Shown one piece after another: positions 20,639 to 31,855 of a stretch of 64,000 bases of DNA. Within the stretch, counting starts at the first letter, position 1. Each line of letters begins with the position of its first letter. The position numbers and the translations under genes are program-made. The notes below the pieces were generated by a model. It had not been told where the DNA came from. It worked only from the letters and a program-made list of their open reading frames with translations, and made no database searches. The stretch comes from Jaminaea rosea (taxonomy: Eukaryota > Basidiomycota > Exobasidiomycetes > Microstromatales), in NCBI RefSeq assembly GCF_003144245.1, contig NW_020289988.1, positions 248,001 to 312,000 of the forward strand. The letters run 5' to 3'.

Positions 20639-21681
20639 ATGGTAGGCGACCTCACTCCCCTCCAGATGGTCTTGCTCATCTTGAGCAGCACCTTCCTTTA
20701 CACCTGGCGCTCCTCCCTCCCCCTCTCCTGGACACTCCGCATCATCTACATCAACCTGCGAGCACGCTATCTCGCCACTCCCTCCACCAAGACACCCTCT
20801 AAGATCACTCGATCCGAGCCGCATCTCCTCCTCTCTCGCCTCCCCGCACCGGGCACTGACATCTTCTCTGACGTCTTCACCTCGTCAACCTACGTAGCCA
20901 CGATAGACGAGTGCGACTTCAATGGGCATCTCAGCAACAGCTCCTACGCCAAGAGACTGGACTTTGCTCGCTCCGAGTTCGCTGGGCAGCGTTTCCTTCG
21001 CGGTGGGATGGACGGAGCCTGGGTTGCTCTAGGCGGCACGAGCTTCAGATATCACAAGGAAATCCCAATCAATGGGACGTACAGGGTCAGGATGAGAATT
21101 AGGGCGTGGGACGAGAAGTGGTGTTGTGAGTGCGGCCGGTGCGGCATGCAGATGCCCGGGAATGGTAAACTGACCAGACTGCTCCCTCCTCCTCATCGCG
21201 GCCGCACACAGACATGGAATGCAACTTCGTGAGCAAGGACCGCAAGACGAGAAAGGAGGTCATCAACTGCACAGCCATTGCCAAGCTATGCGTCAAGGCC
21301 GGACGCAAGACTATCCCTCCCTGGCTCTTCTTCGCCCTCTGCGGCTATGCTCCCTCGACTTCCACCAACCCAAAGCACAACTGGGTCCACGCCGAGGACC
21401 TGCGTGTCCAACTCATGGCTGAGGCTCGTCGCAAGGCTGCATCGAAGAAGCGTGCCATCAAGCGTGACTCGTGGCTTCATGGAGGTGGGTACGGTAAGGC
21501 TGCAGGCGTCCTCACGGCTTACGTCCCCGTGGCAGGCGCGAGAGGTAGTGAGGTGGCCAAGGAGGCTGTCGGGGAGCGACCGGAGTGGATGGAGAAGAAG
21601 TGGTGGGATGTCGAGGGATGGGAGGAGCAAAGGGTCGAGGGACTCGAGAGCGTAGGCGAGATGGGCTTGACCCACTGCTAG
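20639..21681 (+). CDS. THEM6-like membrane-anchored hotdog thioesterase-fold protein
   Basis: Two exons, 20639..21125 and 21212..21681, with an 86-base intron (GTGAGT...CACAG), encode 318 residues. An N-terminal membrane anchor (LQMVLLILSSTFLYTW) precedes a single hotdog domain: TIDECDFNGHLSNSSYAKRLDFARSEF carries the D-x-N-xH-xNxxY pattern of the 4HBT/THEM6 group, followed by strands FRYHKEIPINGTYRVRMRIRAWD, CYMECNFVSKDRKTRKEV and TAIAKLCVKAGRKTI. Fungal relatives are annotated as thioesterase-like, often with unproven substrates. The C-terminal 120 residues are basic then acidic and Trp-rich. It is divergent from the peroxisomal thioesterase gene and convergent with the aminotransferase. 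Confidence 0.82.
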
Positions 21682-21813
21682 GCTCGCAAGCGACCAGGTG
21701 GGACGCCAGGGCGAAGACGCGAACCGCATAGACTTAGAACATACCTGTTCATTGCTCCGACTAATCGACATTCTCTTCACGATCACCAGCGTCGCTTCTT
21801 CCTTGTCGGGCCG

Positions 21814-23530
21814 CTACGACCCCGAGCTTGGCGCCGCATGCACATTGTCGTGATGCTCGTCCTCCTTATGCGGCTTGTAGTTGGTACCAACGTCTGGATG
21901 CCCACTCTTCGCCTTCTTGATCAATCGCTCAATCCCATCAAGGCCACGATCTAGTTCCTCTAGAGGTGGGCCGAAGCTGAGCCTGACGAAAGCCTCGCAC
22001 GGGCTGTCTACAATGTTGCGCCTTTTGCTCGGGTTGATGTCGAAGAAGATGCCAGGGGTGAGGCAAACTTTTTCCTTCAATGCTTCCTCGGCGAAAGTCA
22101 GACCTGAATTGATGGGAGGTGGAAGATCGGCGAGCGATACCCAGATGTAGAATGTGGCCTGGGGAGGAACTTTCACCTCCAGCCCCATTGAGGCCAGACG
22201 CTTGAGGCAGTGATCCCTCTTCATCCGGAAGTGCTTCTGTAGGGCGAGCCTGTCCTGCTTGCAGCGGTCGGCCGTCATCATTTGCAGGGCGAGGCATTGC
22301 ATGGGATGGCTTGCCCCTCCTTCACTCCACGAACCTGCGGCAGCCAGGGCGCTCACGAGCTCCTTGGGACCTACGACCCAGCAGATGCGCCAGCCCTGCC
22401 GGCGAGCGAGAGGACGGACGCGAAGAAGCGTTCAGTGAGAGCGTCTCAAGCGGAAGGCCGGTAGGCCTACTCACCGGACATCGCCAGTTCTTCGTCAACC
22501 CATCGATCAGCACGATCGGGTCCTCATTGGGGTCCTCGACGTACTCAGCAGCAGAGATGGCACCACCCAACGGCCCCTCGTGGTCATACCAACTATAGAA
22601 CTCGTCTGCAATGAGCGTTGCTCCCCTTCCCTTGAACACCTCGACCAGTCTCTGCAGCTCCTCTCCCCGCATCATTGTGCCCGTTGGGTTATTTGGATTG
22701 CTCATTAGCCAGCACGACAGACCGCGATCCTTTACTTCCTTGTCGATCTGCTCCGGTGTCACGCGGTACCCGTGAACTTCGTCCGTCTGATTGGGAATAG
22801 AGACGAATGAGTTGAAGGCGCCGAGAGTGTTCTCGTAGGCCGAGTATACGGGAACAGAGTAGCCTACGTTGATCTTGCCTAGGCAGGCGGCAATGCGGGA
22901 GAGGCCGCTGTGGACGGTGAGGTGGGGGAAGGAGGGCATGGTCAGCTCCTGCTGATGCTGCTGCCATAGCGGGTACTCACGCTCTCCCGCCTGGTACGAT
23001 ACAGATGTTCTCGGCACCGTACTTCTTCTTGTTGCCCTGCCTGAACTCCCGGTTGTAGTAGTCGGCCACCGCCTCGCGCAACGGCTTGTAACCCGCAGTA
23101 GGGGCGTACTCGTGAATGCCCTCGCCAAATTCCTCGAAGTTCAGAGAAGTAGGCTTCGGTGTGGCGCCAGGGATATGGCCGACTTCAGGAGCGCCCTGAC
23201 CGAGACTGGGTGAGCGAGTGCGGGGTCGTGTGAGCGCCGAAGCTCTGAGCTGGGCTTGGTAAGTCGCGCCGTCGCACTGCACCGCTGCACTCACTTGGAC
23301 CATTCTGGGTTGCCATAATAATATCCATTGGCCATGGCTCGATCCATGATGTAGATGACTCCGGTGGCTGGCCCAACCTCTATGCCTGGCACCTTGTGCG
23401 GCGGCTTGACATGGCCGGCTACGGAGCTGTTGTGCGACTTGTGAGTGCGAAACAGCTGGTGAGCCTCGTGGTGCGATTCATGGCTGCCATCACCCTTCTT
23501 GGCTTTCTTGTGGGTGTGGTGGTGGGACAT
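21814..23530 (-). CDS. PLP-dependent class I/II aminotransferase
   Basis: Four exons on the minus strand, 23530..23295, 23205..22981, 22907..22475 and 22395..21814, with introns of 89, 73 and 79 bases, encode 491 residues. Fold type I landmarks are present in order: NLGQGAPEVG, APTAGYKPLREAVADYYN, VPGGRAGLSRIAA, the substrate-binding NPNNPTG, the cofactor Asp in LIADEFYSWY, and the Schiff-base Lys in DGLTKNWRCPGWR; the Arg that binds the substrate carboxylate lies in FVRLSFG. The N-terminal 60 residues are His-rich (MSHHHTHKK and SHESHHEAH) and outside the usual domain. Relatives include aspartate-, aromatic- and ACC-synthase-like enzymes; I cannot fix the substrate. Confidence 0.9.
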
Positions 23531-23830
23531 TCTGCGGGCGATGGATGGAGTCCAAGGTGTAGATGAGATGGGGATGGGAAGGGGAAGAAAGGAAACAGCG
23601 GCGGGATACAGACTTGTTTGTGCCTTGTCGGCTGTGGGGATCGCGGTTGCACTCTGGCCGGCCGGCGGCACACGGACCCTAAGACACGTCTTCAAGTGGA
23701 GCATCGAGCATCGAGCGGCAAAAGAGGCAGCGACTTCGGCAGGCCCGCCGCCTAGACGGAGCTCCGCCTTGACGCCGCTCCGCACTTGAACTTTTGTTTC
23801 TTCCACCAACACACACATTCACGACCGCCC
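23531..23830. promoter_or_regulatory. Divergent promoter aminotransferase / PTPA
   Basis: A 300-base gap between divergent starts. I see no distinct element besides GC-rich stretches. Confidence 0.3.
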
Positions 23831-25243
23831 ATGCCGCCACCTAGCGAAGCCACGACTAGTGCACTGGCCGCACAGTCACTTCCTCCTCTGACCCCGATAG
23901 ACGTCTCAAGAGCAAGTGAGGTCCAGCCGCCAGTCAAGCGCATACAGACAGAGGAAGACCTGGCTGCCTGGAAGGGCTCTGAGGCTCATCGCCAGGTGTC
24001 CCTCTTCGTTGCGAGACTAGGAGAGGCAGCGGTTGGCAAGGAGACCCAGTGGCCAGCAAAGAGGGGAGAGCAAGCATTGTCGGGTGTCCAAGCGGTCATT
24101 GCGCTGCTTGAGACACTCGATACGTGGACGCATGAGATTGAGCCAAAGAAGACTCCGCAGCGATTCGGCAACACGGCATTCAGAGATTGGGGAGCTAGGC
24201 TCGAGGAGCGCAGCGAAGATCTGCATCGCAGCCTTCTCTCGTCCCATCCACATCTTCACGCATTCGTACCCGAGCTCACGGCATACCTCTCAGATTCTTT
24301 CGGCTCCTTTGTCCGCATCGACTACGGCTCAGGACACGAAGTCAACTTCCTCGCCTGGCTTGCCTACCTGAGTCGGCTTGGCTTCTTCCACCAGTCCTCC
24401 GCTGCCTCATCATCGACATCATCATCGAACGAGCCTGTTGCACCGACGCCCGTAGAAGAACAGCTCGCTCTGCGCGTCTTCCCTCTGTATCTGCAGGTAG
24501 TTTGGGGACTGCAAGATCGCTATGCCTTGGAGCCCGCAGGCAGCCACGGAGTCTGGGGTCTCGACGATTATCAATTCGTTCCCTACATCATCGGAGCAGC
24601 ACAGCTACGCCTCGAGCTGGCGTACAAGCCTTCCAGCTTTTCCCAGCCATCCCACAAACCACCTCGCCGCCTTAAAGCCGCCGAGCTCCTTACTTTCCTC
24701 CCCACCTCATCATCGCGCGATTTATCTTCGCCACCGCCATATCCTAACCTCTTCACAAGCTCAATAGCCCGCATTCACTCCCTCAAGACTGGACCGTTCT
24801 TTGAGCATTCACCCTTGCTGAGCGACATTGCCTCGAGCGTACCGAACTGGAAAAAAGTGCACGGAGGCATGGTCAAGATGTGGGATAATGAGGTCATGGG
24901 AAAGAGACCAGTGGTACAACATTTCGTTTTTGGAGCGGTTGGATATACTTGGGAGGGAAACGCCAGAGCGACTGGGCCAGAGGGCGCCAAGACGACGAAG
25001 CCGGTAGCAGGTGGGGTGCCTGCGATGACGGCAACGATGGCGCCAACGGCTGCTCCTAGTCGCTCCATGCCGCCACCGATAATGGCGCCGTGGGCTCGGG
25101 GAGGAGCAACAGGCATGCCTGCTGCGTCGCCGGCGCCGTCATCATCATTAGGTCCGCGAGTCGCAGCAGAAAGAGTAACGGGCGAGGCGGCTCGAACCCC
25201 CACTGGCATGCCGCCGGTCACGAAGGCGCCGTGGGCAAAGTAG
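23831..25243 (+). CDS. PP2A activator / PTPA peptidyl-prolyl isomerase (Rrd-like)
   Basis: A single exon of 470 residues from the ATG after cgccc. PTPA motifs run through residues 35-385: FGNTAFRDWGARL, IDYGSGHEVNFLAWLAYL (the conserved GSGHE), VVWGLQDRYALEPAGSHGVWGLDDYQFVPYIIGAAQL, FEHSPLLSDIASSVPNWKKVHGGMVKMWDNEVMGKRPVVQHFVFG. PTPA (yeast Rrd1/Rrd2) reactivates PP2A-type phosphatases and has prolyl-isomerase activity in cytosol and nucleus. The C-terminus is a Pro/Ala/Met-rich tail with repeats of MPP and APWA-type segments (MAPWARGG, TKAPWAK), as in other fungal orthologues. The Ser-rich loop near residue 198 is a lineage insertion. Confidence 0.95.
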   Translation: MPPPSEATTSALAAQSLPPLTPIDVSRASEVQPPVKRIQTEEDLAAWKGSEAHRQVSLFVARLGEAAVGKETQWPAKRGEQALSGVQAVIALLETLDTWTHEIEPKKTPQRFGNTAFRDWGARLEERSEDLHRSLLSSHPHLHAFVPELTAYLSDSFGSFVRIDYGSGHEVNFLAWLAYLSRLGFFHQSSAASSSTSSSNEPVAPTPVEEQLALRVFPLYLQVVWGLQDRYALEPAGSHGVWGLDDYQFVPYIIGAAQLRLELAYKPSSFSQPSHKPPRRLKAAELLTFLPTSSSRDLSSPPPYPNLFTSSIARIHSLKTGPFFEHSPLLSDIASSVPNWKKVHGGMVKMWDNEVMGKRPVVQHFVFGAVGYTWEGNARATGPEGAKTTKPVAGGVPAMTATMAPTAAPSRSMPPPIMAPWARGGATGMPAASPAPSSSLGPRVAAERVTGEAARTPTGMPPVTKAPWAK

Positions 25244-25867
25244 ATTTCTTCAATACCCAACACGATTTCTCCCAGAGCTTGTGACGTTCTTCACTGCCTC
25301 TTATTGCATACTTGCTTGCTTGCTTTACTGTTCTGTCAAACCTTGACTCGGCCATCTCATCTGGTGCTGCGCGAGCACGTCAATGCAGAGTGAGCGAGTG
25401 GTTGAGTCAAGCAGTCAGACGGAGCGGACCAGGCGGGAGGCGGCAGGCGAGACGAGGCTGCCGCCCTCTGGTCGCTGGCCCGCTCGCTGCAGGCGGGCAA
25501 GGCAGCCCCCTCCATCCACTTCCCTCCTTCCTTCGTCCCAGCCCCTCACTCCGCTACCTGATACGATCTCATCGCATCACAAACACCCCTCCATTCCTTT
25601 CTTACGGATCGAGTGACCCAGCTACCCAAAGATATACGCTTACAGCCAACCTCAACCTCGTCCCTTCGCCCGCTCGCTCATGTCAACCTCGTTCACCTCG
25701 GGATCTCGATACGCACGTTTCATTGACAGCTCCCACTGCTATTCCTCCTACTCTGAACCGTTCCCGTATCTCGTCAAGTAAACGTCGACAGGCAGAGAGT
25801 CCAAACTTCCTTCATCTTCCGTCGCCGCTAGGGCTTTTGCCCTATCGTCCCCATTACTCTTGCAGCG
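25244..25867. promoter_or_regulatory. Intergenic region before hamartin gene
   Basis: A 624-base gap between tandem genes. It contains a short cttg tandem repeat (25311-25325) and a Pro/Ser-coding-like but frame-broken stretch. I see no gene. Confidence 0.3.
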
Positions 25868-28800
25868 ATGCCGCCCTCCAGTAACAATGCCGCGTCGTCG
25901 GCTGCCCCCATACACGTACCAAGGGCGACACAGTCACGCCTCAAAGATGCTCTCTCGCGCATACGGGCCGTCCTGGTCAGCAACAAGGCCAGTGCAGTCG
26001 ACCACGCCGAGGCAGACAAGGCAATCCGCATACTCCTCGACGATCCAAATGCTGTGCCTCCAACCCACACGACGCAGCCGGAGGCTACCCAGCTTGCAGC
26101 GCAGATTGCGCAGAAGTTCAACGCAGACCTCGTCGATGTCTGGCTCAAGGAGATGGACCAGGGAGATGCAACTAAATCCGCCCTCTTGGTAGGCTTTCTT
26201 GCCCAACTGGGCGAATTCCTCGGCGCTTCAGCCATTATCATGGAGTGGTGGGACCTCGTACTCCGACCAGTCCTCAAGGATCCTTCTGCATCCGACCGTA
26301 CCGCTGCAAACGCGAGACAGCTCGCCGTACTCGCTGCATCCGCTGTAGCGTCCAACGCCTATCAGGACGAGCCGGAGCCTACTCCTTCCTGGCCTGCCCC
26401 GGCAGAGCAGAGTCAGACGCGTAAGGCGGGCGATGCGCCCTACCCAAAGGCGTCGACTGAGCCTACCACACCCAATCGCAAGAGCAGTTCGACGCTCAAG
26501 GGCAGTCCAGCCACGACGAGACGCTCAGCCCCCGCCGCAGACATGCATCGTCGCTTCACTCAGCGTCTGTTTGACCTCTACGTTCAGGAAGCATCGGCGC
26601 CGTTGGGCACAGATGAGGATGATGATGAGAAGCTGGAGGCAGTCGATCAGATGCAGGCATCTACTGCTAGCCTCGAGTCGAATGGGACTGCAGAAGGACT
26701 CAAGCACTCTTACCTCTGGCACGCTATCCAGCCGGACAATCTGCAGCCTAGCGACGTGGCTGCTACAGCTTGGAAGGGTGGGTGCGCAGCACCCGCGGGC
26801 CGAAGCAGCGTAGCATGGCAGATCTTGACTGACCTCATCGACCTCTTCCCTCTCGCTCCACTAGGCAACCTCGAAGCCATACTCATTACCTTCGGGCAAG
26901 GTCGCCCCAAGGAGTTCTTCCATCACCTCTCCTCCTCCTACGAAGAGCCCATGCATCGCATCCCCATCCTTCTTCTCCTCACTATCTTCACTCGCCTCAG
27001 CAGTATTCACACCTTCCACATCACCTCGACCCGCCTCCCGCAGGACATTATTACCTCCCTGCGCTTAGACACATCGACCACCCTCGTGTCGTTGTGCATC
27101 ACGGCGTTGATAATACTGATCCCGCAGATTCCGAATTGGATTGCCAATGGCGGGGCTGGCGGTGTGCCGATTTTGCTGTTGACGTATGCCAGGATCGTCG
27201 ATTGGAGGAAGTTGGGGCCTGGTTGGGAGCAGAGGTTGGGAGAGGGAGAAGAGATGGAGAATCTGCGCAGGCAGCTCGACGAGGTGAGCAGGCGCGACGA
27301 GGAGCGAGAGTGACCGCTTCTCCACTGACCTTACGACTTGGGCCTTGCTAGGAATTCACCGAGATGGAGCGCCTTAGCCGACGCCTCACTCTCCGTCCAG
27401 AAGTCAAATGGCGCCGCCTCGAATCCAAAGTCGACACCGACCACACGGGAGATCCGGACGCGCTCCGCTTCTTCACCGTCGTATACGGCCTCTTCCCCTG
27501 CAACATGATCCGCTTCCTGCGCGCCCCCATCGACTACCTCCGCAAGGCCAACTGCGTGCCCCTTCTCGACTCAGAGTGGGAGGACCTGATCGATGAGACG
27601 AATTTGCAGCTCCGTAGCGAGCCGATTCTCCGTCGGCACACCTTGCACCCTGCGCTCGTCGAATTGACCGCCGAGAGAGAGATCACGGACAAGCAACGTT
27701 GGATCCATCATGACGCGGCGGACACGACTGCGGAGTGTATTAGCTTGTCCGTGGAGAGCTGGCAGGGTCACCGCGGGGCGCAGACGCCTGTGCTGAGCGA
27801 TGTCGTCTTTGGCGCGCGCGCTTCTGCCGGGCAGAGTGCGAGGGGATCAAGATCGGCCTCGCCGCGCCGTCTGATGAACTCGGAGCACCGCCAGGCTGCG
27901 GCCGACGATGTGCTCTCGGCATACACGGAGTTGCGCTGGGGCGGCATGGCGGCGAGACGTCCCAGCACCGGGGGAGCGGCGCGAGGCTCGCCCTTTCACC
28001 GCTCTCTCACGGTGGGCAATGTTCGCTCGGCATCAGAAAGCCCGGCCGGCCGCAGTCGCATGCCGACGATCACGCCTCTCAATGTCGATCAACCCTCACA
28101 AGCGGCTGCTGCCCTCTCCAGCCAGCTCAGGCGCAACCAAGCATCTGCGCCAACCTCGCCCACCCGCTCGAGCAGCTCTCGTCGCCCCTTTTCGGCGTTC
28201 AGCACGATCACGGCCTCCAATCTGCCCTCCGCAGCTCGCCGTCTCACAGGCATCGAGACTCCTTCCTCGCCCACCACACCTCACTCTGAGCTGCCGGCCT
28301 CCTCATCGTCGTCCTCAGTCCACGTCGACCAGACCGACCGTGCTGCCAAGTTGGAAGTCTACTCGGAGCTCAAGTATCTGCAACGAGAAAATCTCCTCCT
28401 GCGCAACGAGCTCAACTTCGAGCTCTACCTCAAAGACCAGCATCTCCGTCACATTGGACACTTGCATCGTGATCGCATCAACGACACGCGTCTGGAGGCA
28501 GAGAGGCAGAACCTGTACCAGACGGTAAAGCTGCTACGCTCCCAGCTTGCGGCCGTGACGGCGACGCAGGAGCGACAGCGCGCCGAGCAGCAGACGACGA
28601 AGGCTCGTCACGCCCAGTGGGAGGCAGAGCTGAACGGCAAACTGAAGCAGTACCGCGAGGAGCGCAAGACCTGGAATGCCGAAACACGTGAGCTGCGCGC
28701 CAAGATCGAGGAAGGAGTGGCCACAATGGATACCCAATCGAAGCGCCTCGATGAATCTTCGGCCGAGCTCTTCGAGCTTCGCACCCAACTTGAAAAAGCT

Positions 28801-29496
28801 GCCCCTCGCCTCGCCCGTCTGGACCAGGTAGAGGCACGCAATGCCCACCTGACGCGTTGTCTCGCGTATTGGGACGATGATGTCAGGCGATTTGAGGAGC
28901 AGAGGAGGGAGATGGAGACTATGCTCAGTCGATGGAGGGAGATGGAGTTGATTGTGAGGGCCAGCGAGGAGGATCGATACAGGATCAGTGAGGTTGCGGA
29001 GGCTCGGGGAGCGGAGTGTCAGAGGTTGAGGAGGGAGGTCGAGGCGATGCGACGACGAGGGGCTGCCGCGGCGTCTGATACCGAGGCTGTAGAGCAGCTG
29101 CACGAGAAGACGGCGGGGCTTGCTGAGGGGCAGAGAGACGTGCAGGCTGAGAAGGAGCGATCGACGGAGTCCATGGACGTTCACACGAACAAGGCACTAC
29201 AGCGTCGTGTCGAGCAGCTGGAGGCCGAGCTGCTAGCTCTGCGCGTAGCTACCGAGGGTCGCAATGCCGCTCCGGCGGCCGAGTCAGCCACAGGTGAGGG
29301 CGCGAATGAGGCAACTTCAGCCGCCTCCAACCTTGGCGCCATCGGGTTGGCTAACCGCAAGGAGCTCGAGGAGATGATCGCGGCCGGTGGGGTTGAGAAT
29401 CAGAGCGAGAAGGAGGATGGCCGCGACGAGGAGAAACAGGATGTAGAAGGAGAAGTGGAGGAGCAAAACGCTGAAGAGAAGAAGGATGCGAGGTAA
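25868..29496 (+). CDS. TSC1: Hamartin (TSC1) homologue
   Basis: Two exons, 25868..27283 and 27352..29496, with a 68-base intron (GTGAGC...GCTAG), encode 1186 residues. The N-terminal 430 residues form a helical-repeat region with hydrophobic helices (IIMEWWDLVLRPVL, WQILTDLIDLFPLAPLGNLE, IPILLLLTIFTRLSS). Across the intron the chain reads RFFTVVYGLFPCNMIRFLRAP, the conserved hamartin core. A disordered Ser-rich section follows, then a long coiled coil from about residue 805 (SELKYLQRENLLLRNELNFE, LYLKDQHLRHIGHLHRDR) to about 1080, as in human and S. pombe Tsc1. With TSC2 it forms the GAP complex that turns off Rheb and restrains TORC1. TSC2 is not in this window. The tail is Glu/Lys-rich. Confidence 0.9.
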
Positions 29497-29636
29497 CGAG
29501 CTTCGCGGATTGGAGGAGCAACGAACATCCAAACTGCACCGTAATCAAATTGCAATGACCTGCTCTCACATGACCGCGACGAGCGAGGCAGTAGTCACCC
29601 AGTAGCCTGCAGCTGGTCCTCGCGCTATCCAGCCCT

Positions 29637-30129
29637 CTAGTAGCGGCACTGCGCAAAGCTATTGTCGCTCGTGCTTGCATGGTACACCACGGCACAGAAC
29701 TCGCCATCCTCGGTGAAGATAGCACGGTAAGCCCCAGGGCTGCCACCAGTGAAAGCGCGATTGTTCTCCAAGGGGAACTCGAGATAGTCCGAAGCGTCGT
29801 TGCAGGAGAGGGTGATGTGCTCATCGGCGTATTGGTAGTAGGCGTGAGGGTAGCCAGAGGGGGAAGAGCCGGAGTTGTTGTCGCTGTGTTTGGGTGGGGG
29901 GGGATGCTGGGTCAACACGGGCAAGGAACAGGGGCCATCAGAAGCATGAGGGGAGGTAGACTTACTTGACGCCCGTGTTGATCGCCGTGTTGATGTCGCT
30001 GCGGCTGAAGGTGTGGCCTCCGCAGCTGGCAGAGTTTGGAATAGAGCCGTACGCCCGCTTGACGATAGGGGAGGCAGAGACTGTCATAGCGGCCACGGCA
30101 GCGGCAAGGACAATGCGGAGGGAGAACAT
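29637..30129 (-). CDS. Secreted RNase U2/T1-family ribonuclease
   Basis: Two exons, 30129..29966 and 29883..29637, with an 82-base intron (GTAAGT...CACAG), encode 136 residues. A signal peptide (MFSLRIVLAAAVAAMTVSAS) is followed by a short propeptide ending in a Kex2 site (VKR). The mature enzyme keeps the family plan: SCGGHTFSRSDINTAIN, YPHAYYQ, LEFPL, AYRAIF, GEFCAVVYHAS and a final FAQCRY. The catalytic set of the N1/T1/U2 family is present: His in YPH, Glu in LEFPL, Arg in AYRAIF, His in VVYHA. These enzymes cleave single-stranded RNA 3' of purines or guanine. Four cysteines remain of the six in RNase U2. It lies next to a secreted lipase gene. Confidence 0.93.
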
Positions 30130-30708
30130 TGCGACGAGGCGCGGATATGAGAGCGATGCGAAGATGAGAATGAGAGAGAAAAGAGGCGGGCTTCTCAATC
30201 GACACTGACGCCCCTCTTGTATTCTTCTCATTGCCCCGCGCTCACAGCGATAACACGTTCTCCTTCCCCGCAACGTGCTGCTCCCTCAAGCGCAGGCCAT
30301 TTAAGCACCTCGCACCTCGCACCTCGGAACAACCGGCGGCAGGAGCTGCGCCGGCGGAGGTGATGGCAGGAGCGACGCCGGACGAGGAAGCGAGGGCTGG
30401 CTTGCAAAGCAAACCTTCTCTCTGAAGGGCAAGGGAAGCTTGCGACTAGATCTTGCTTGACGGAGCAGAGCTGGAGCTTTGCCTTGTCAATTTTGATCAA
30501 GTGACATCTTTTATGGTCATCCTGACCCTTCAGAGCTTTTCTCGCTCAGTCAGACGCTCCCCACGCCTCGCCAGCATCGCATCAAGTAGTCTCTCTCCCT
30601 AGCAATTTGTGCGAGGAGGCCTAATATTCTGCAAACTCCTATGCGGTGACTGGCATGACAATACGACCCAAGGTGACACGGTTTCCAGGCTGCTGCCATC
30701 ATGCTTCA
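30130..30708. promoter_or_regulatory. Promoter region of the RNase gene and 3' region of the lipase gene
   Basis: A 579-base gap between two minus-strand genes. It includes a short direct repeat (cctcgca three times near 30306-30325). I see no gene. Confidence 0.3.
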
Positions 30709-31855
30709 TCAGCACCCCGTCGTAGGCGCCGTCTTATCGAAAATTCTCGCATAATCCCTCAGTAATGGCTCACAACGCGGCTTGTACGTATCCGGCTGAT
30801 TCGCATTGATCTGACTGAACACGTTCGCATCCTGGAAGTGCAGCTTGTCCTCCGCAGTCAGTGGCGGCGAGGCCAAGAGAAGCGAGCAGTCCGTCGCCCG
30901 AATCGAGGCAGGCTGGGCCATGCGCGTCGGGCTGGCCAGGTGGGCCTGCAAGATCTTGAAGACAAAAGAGTTGGTGAAATGCTGAACATGCCCCATGACG
31001 AAGGCAGGGCCGCACACGTCTTGCAGGCGGACGTTCGTTGCGCCGTACAGGTAGGAAGTTGCCGTCTCTGGTGTGGGACCCTCCGGCTGGAGAATCTCAT
31101 CCGTGGCGGAGTAGACGGACGTAGTGGGAATCTGAGCATTGAGCCCACCAGCGTTTGCGAGGGCTGTGACGAGATGACTGCCGTAGTTCTGCTGCCAGAC
31201 GGCGGGTGTGGCCGTGCCCAAACCAGTGGTGATGGCTATTGGAGCCAATTTGGTGCCTTTGAAATCACCCGCCATGGAAAAGTGACTGAGAGCGTTCTGG
31301 CGCGCGGAAGGGTAGAAGGCGTAGGCCCATTGGGCAATCAGATTACCTTGCGAGCCGCCGATTGTGGGAACTTTCCTGCTCGACTCGGCGCGTAGGAGCT
31401 GAAGGGCTCGCACGAGGTACTCGACGCTGATCTGGATGTCGGCTTGTGTGTGGTTGATAGGGTTGATGTAGCACGGTTGGTACCCGAGAGAGGCAGTCAT
31501 CGGGACTTGTGAGCGGTCGTATGCCTCGCTGTGGTGCCGAGCGTGGAGGATCAGGAGATGATCAGAGCGGCATATGCTAGTGACCAGACGAAGCTCCACA
31601 GGCTCACCTGCCATTCGTGCCTGTACCCGGCACGAGAAGGATGGGGTTCTTGATTCCCTTGTACGATCCCCCCGGCTGCCGCGGACATTGAAGCGAAGCA
31701 ACCAGGAGGTGATCTGGAGTCACAAAGGGAGGGTCTCCCGCGGGAGGGCTTGGAGGGCGAGGGTGAGGATGAGCTGGCGCTGCCGTGACATCTCGGCAGA
31801 GAAGAGTGTGCACGATGAGCACAAAGCAGGGCAGTGACGCGAAGAAGGAGCGCAT
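30709..31855 (-). CDS. Secreted lipase of the Candida antarctica lipase B type
   Basis: Two exons, 31855..31608 and 31528..30709, with a 79-base intron (GTGAGC...CACAG), encode 355 residues. A signal peptide (about 25 residues) precedes a Pro/His-rich propeptide. The mature part aligns with CalB throughout: KNPILLVPGTGTNG (oxyanion Thr), LGYQPCYI, nucleophile Ser in GGSQGNLIAQW, WQQNYGSHLVTALANAGGLNAQIPTTSVYSATDEILQP with the catalytic Asp, and VCGPAFVMGHVQH with the catalytic His. All six CalB disulfide cysteines have counterparts, the last being the C-terminal residue. The residue before the catalytic Ser is Gly, where CalB has Trp104. It hydrolyses ester bonds outside the cell; the substrate range is likely altered. 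Confidence 0.93.

Noticed and set aside
18933-21681. Thioesterase pair as a tandem duplication
   Set aside because: The proteins belong to different hotdog subfamilies (double versus single domain) and show no shared sequence beyond general fold features.
29637-30129. Calling the ribonuclease a sarcin-type ribotoxin
   Set aside because: The mature part is about 110 residues, the size of RNase U2, and lacks the long loops of ribotoxins.
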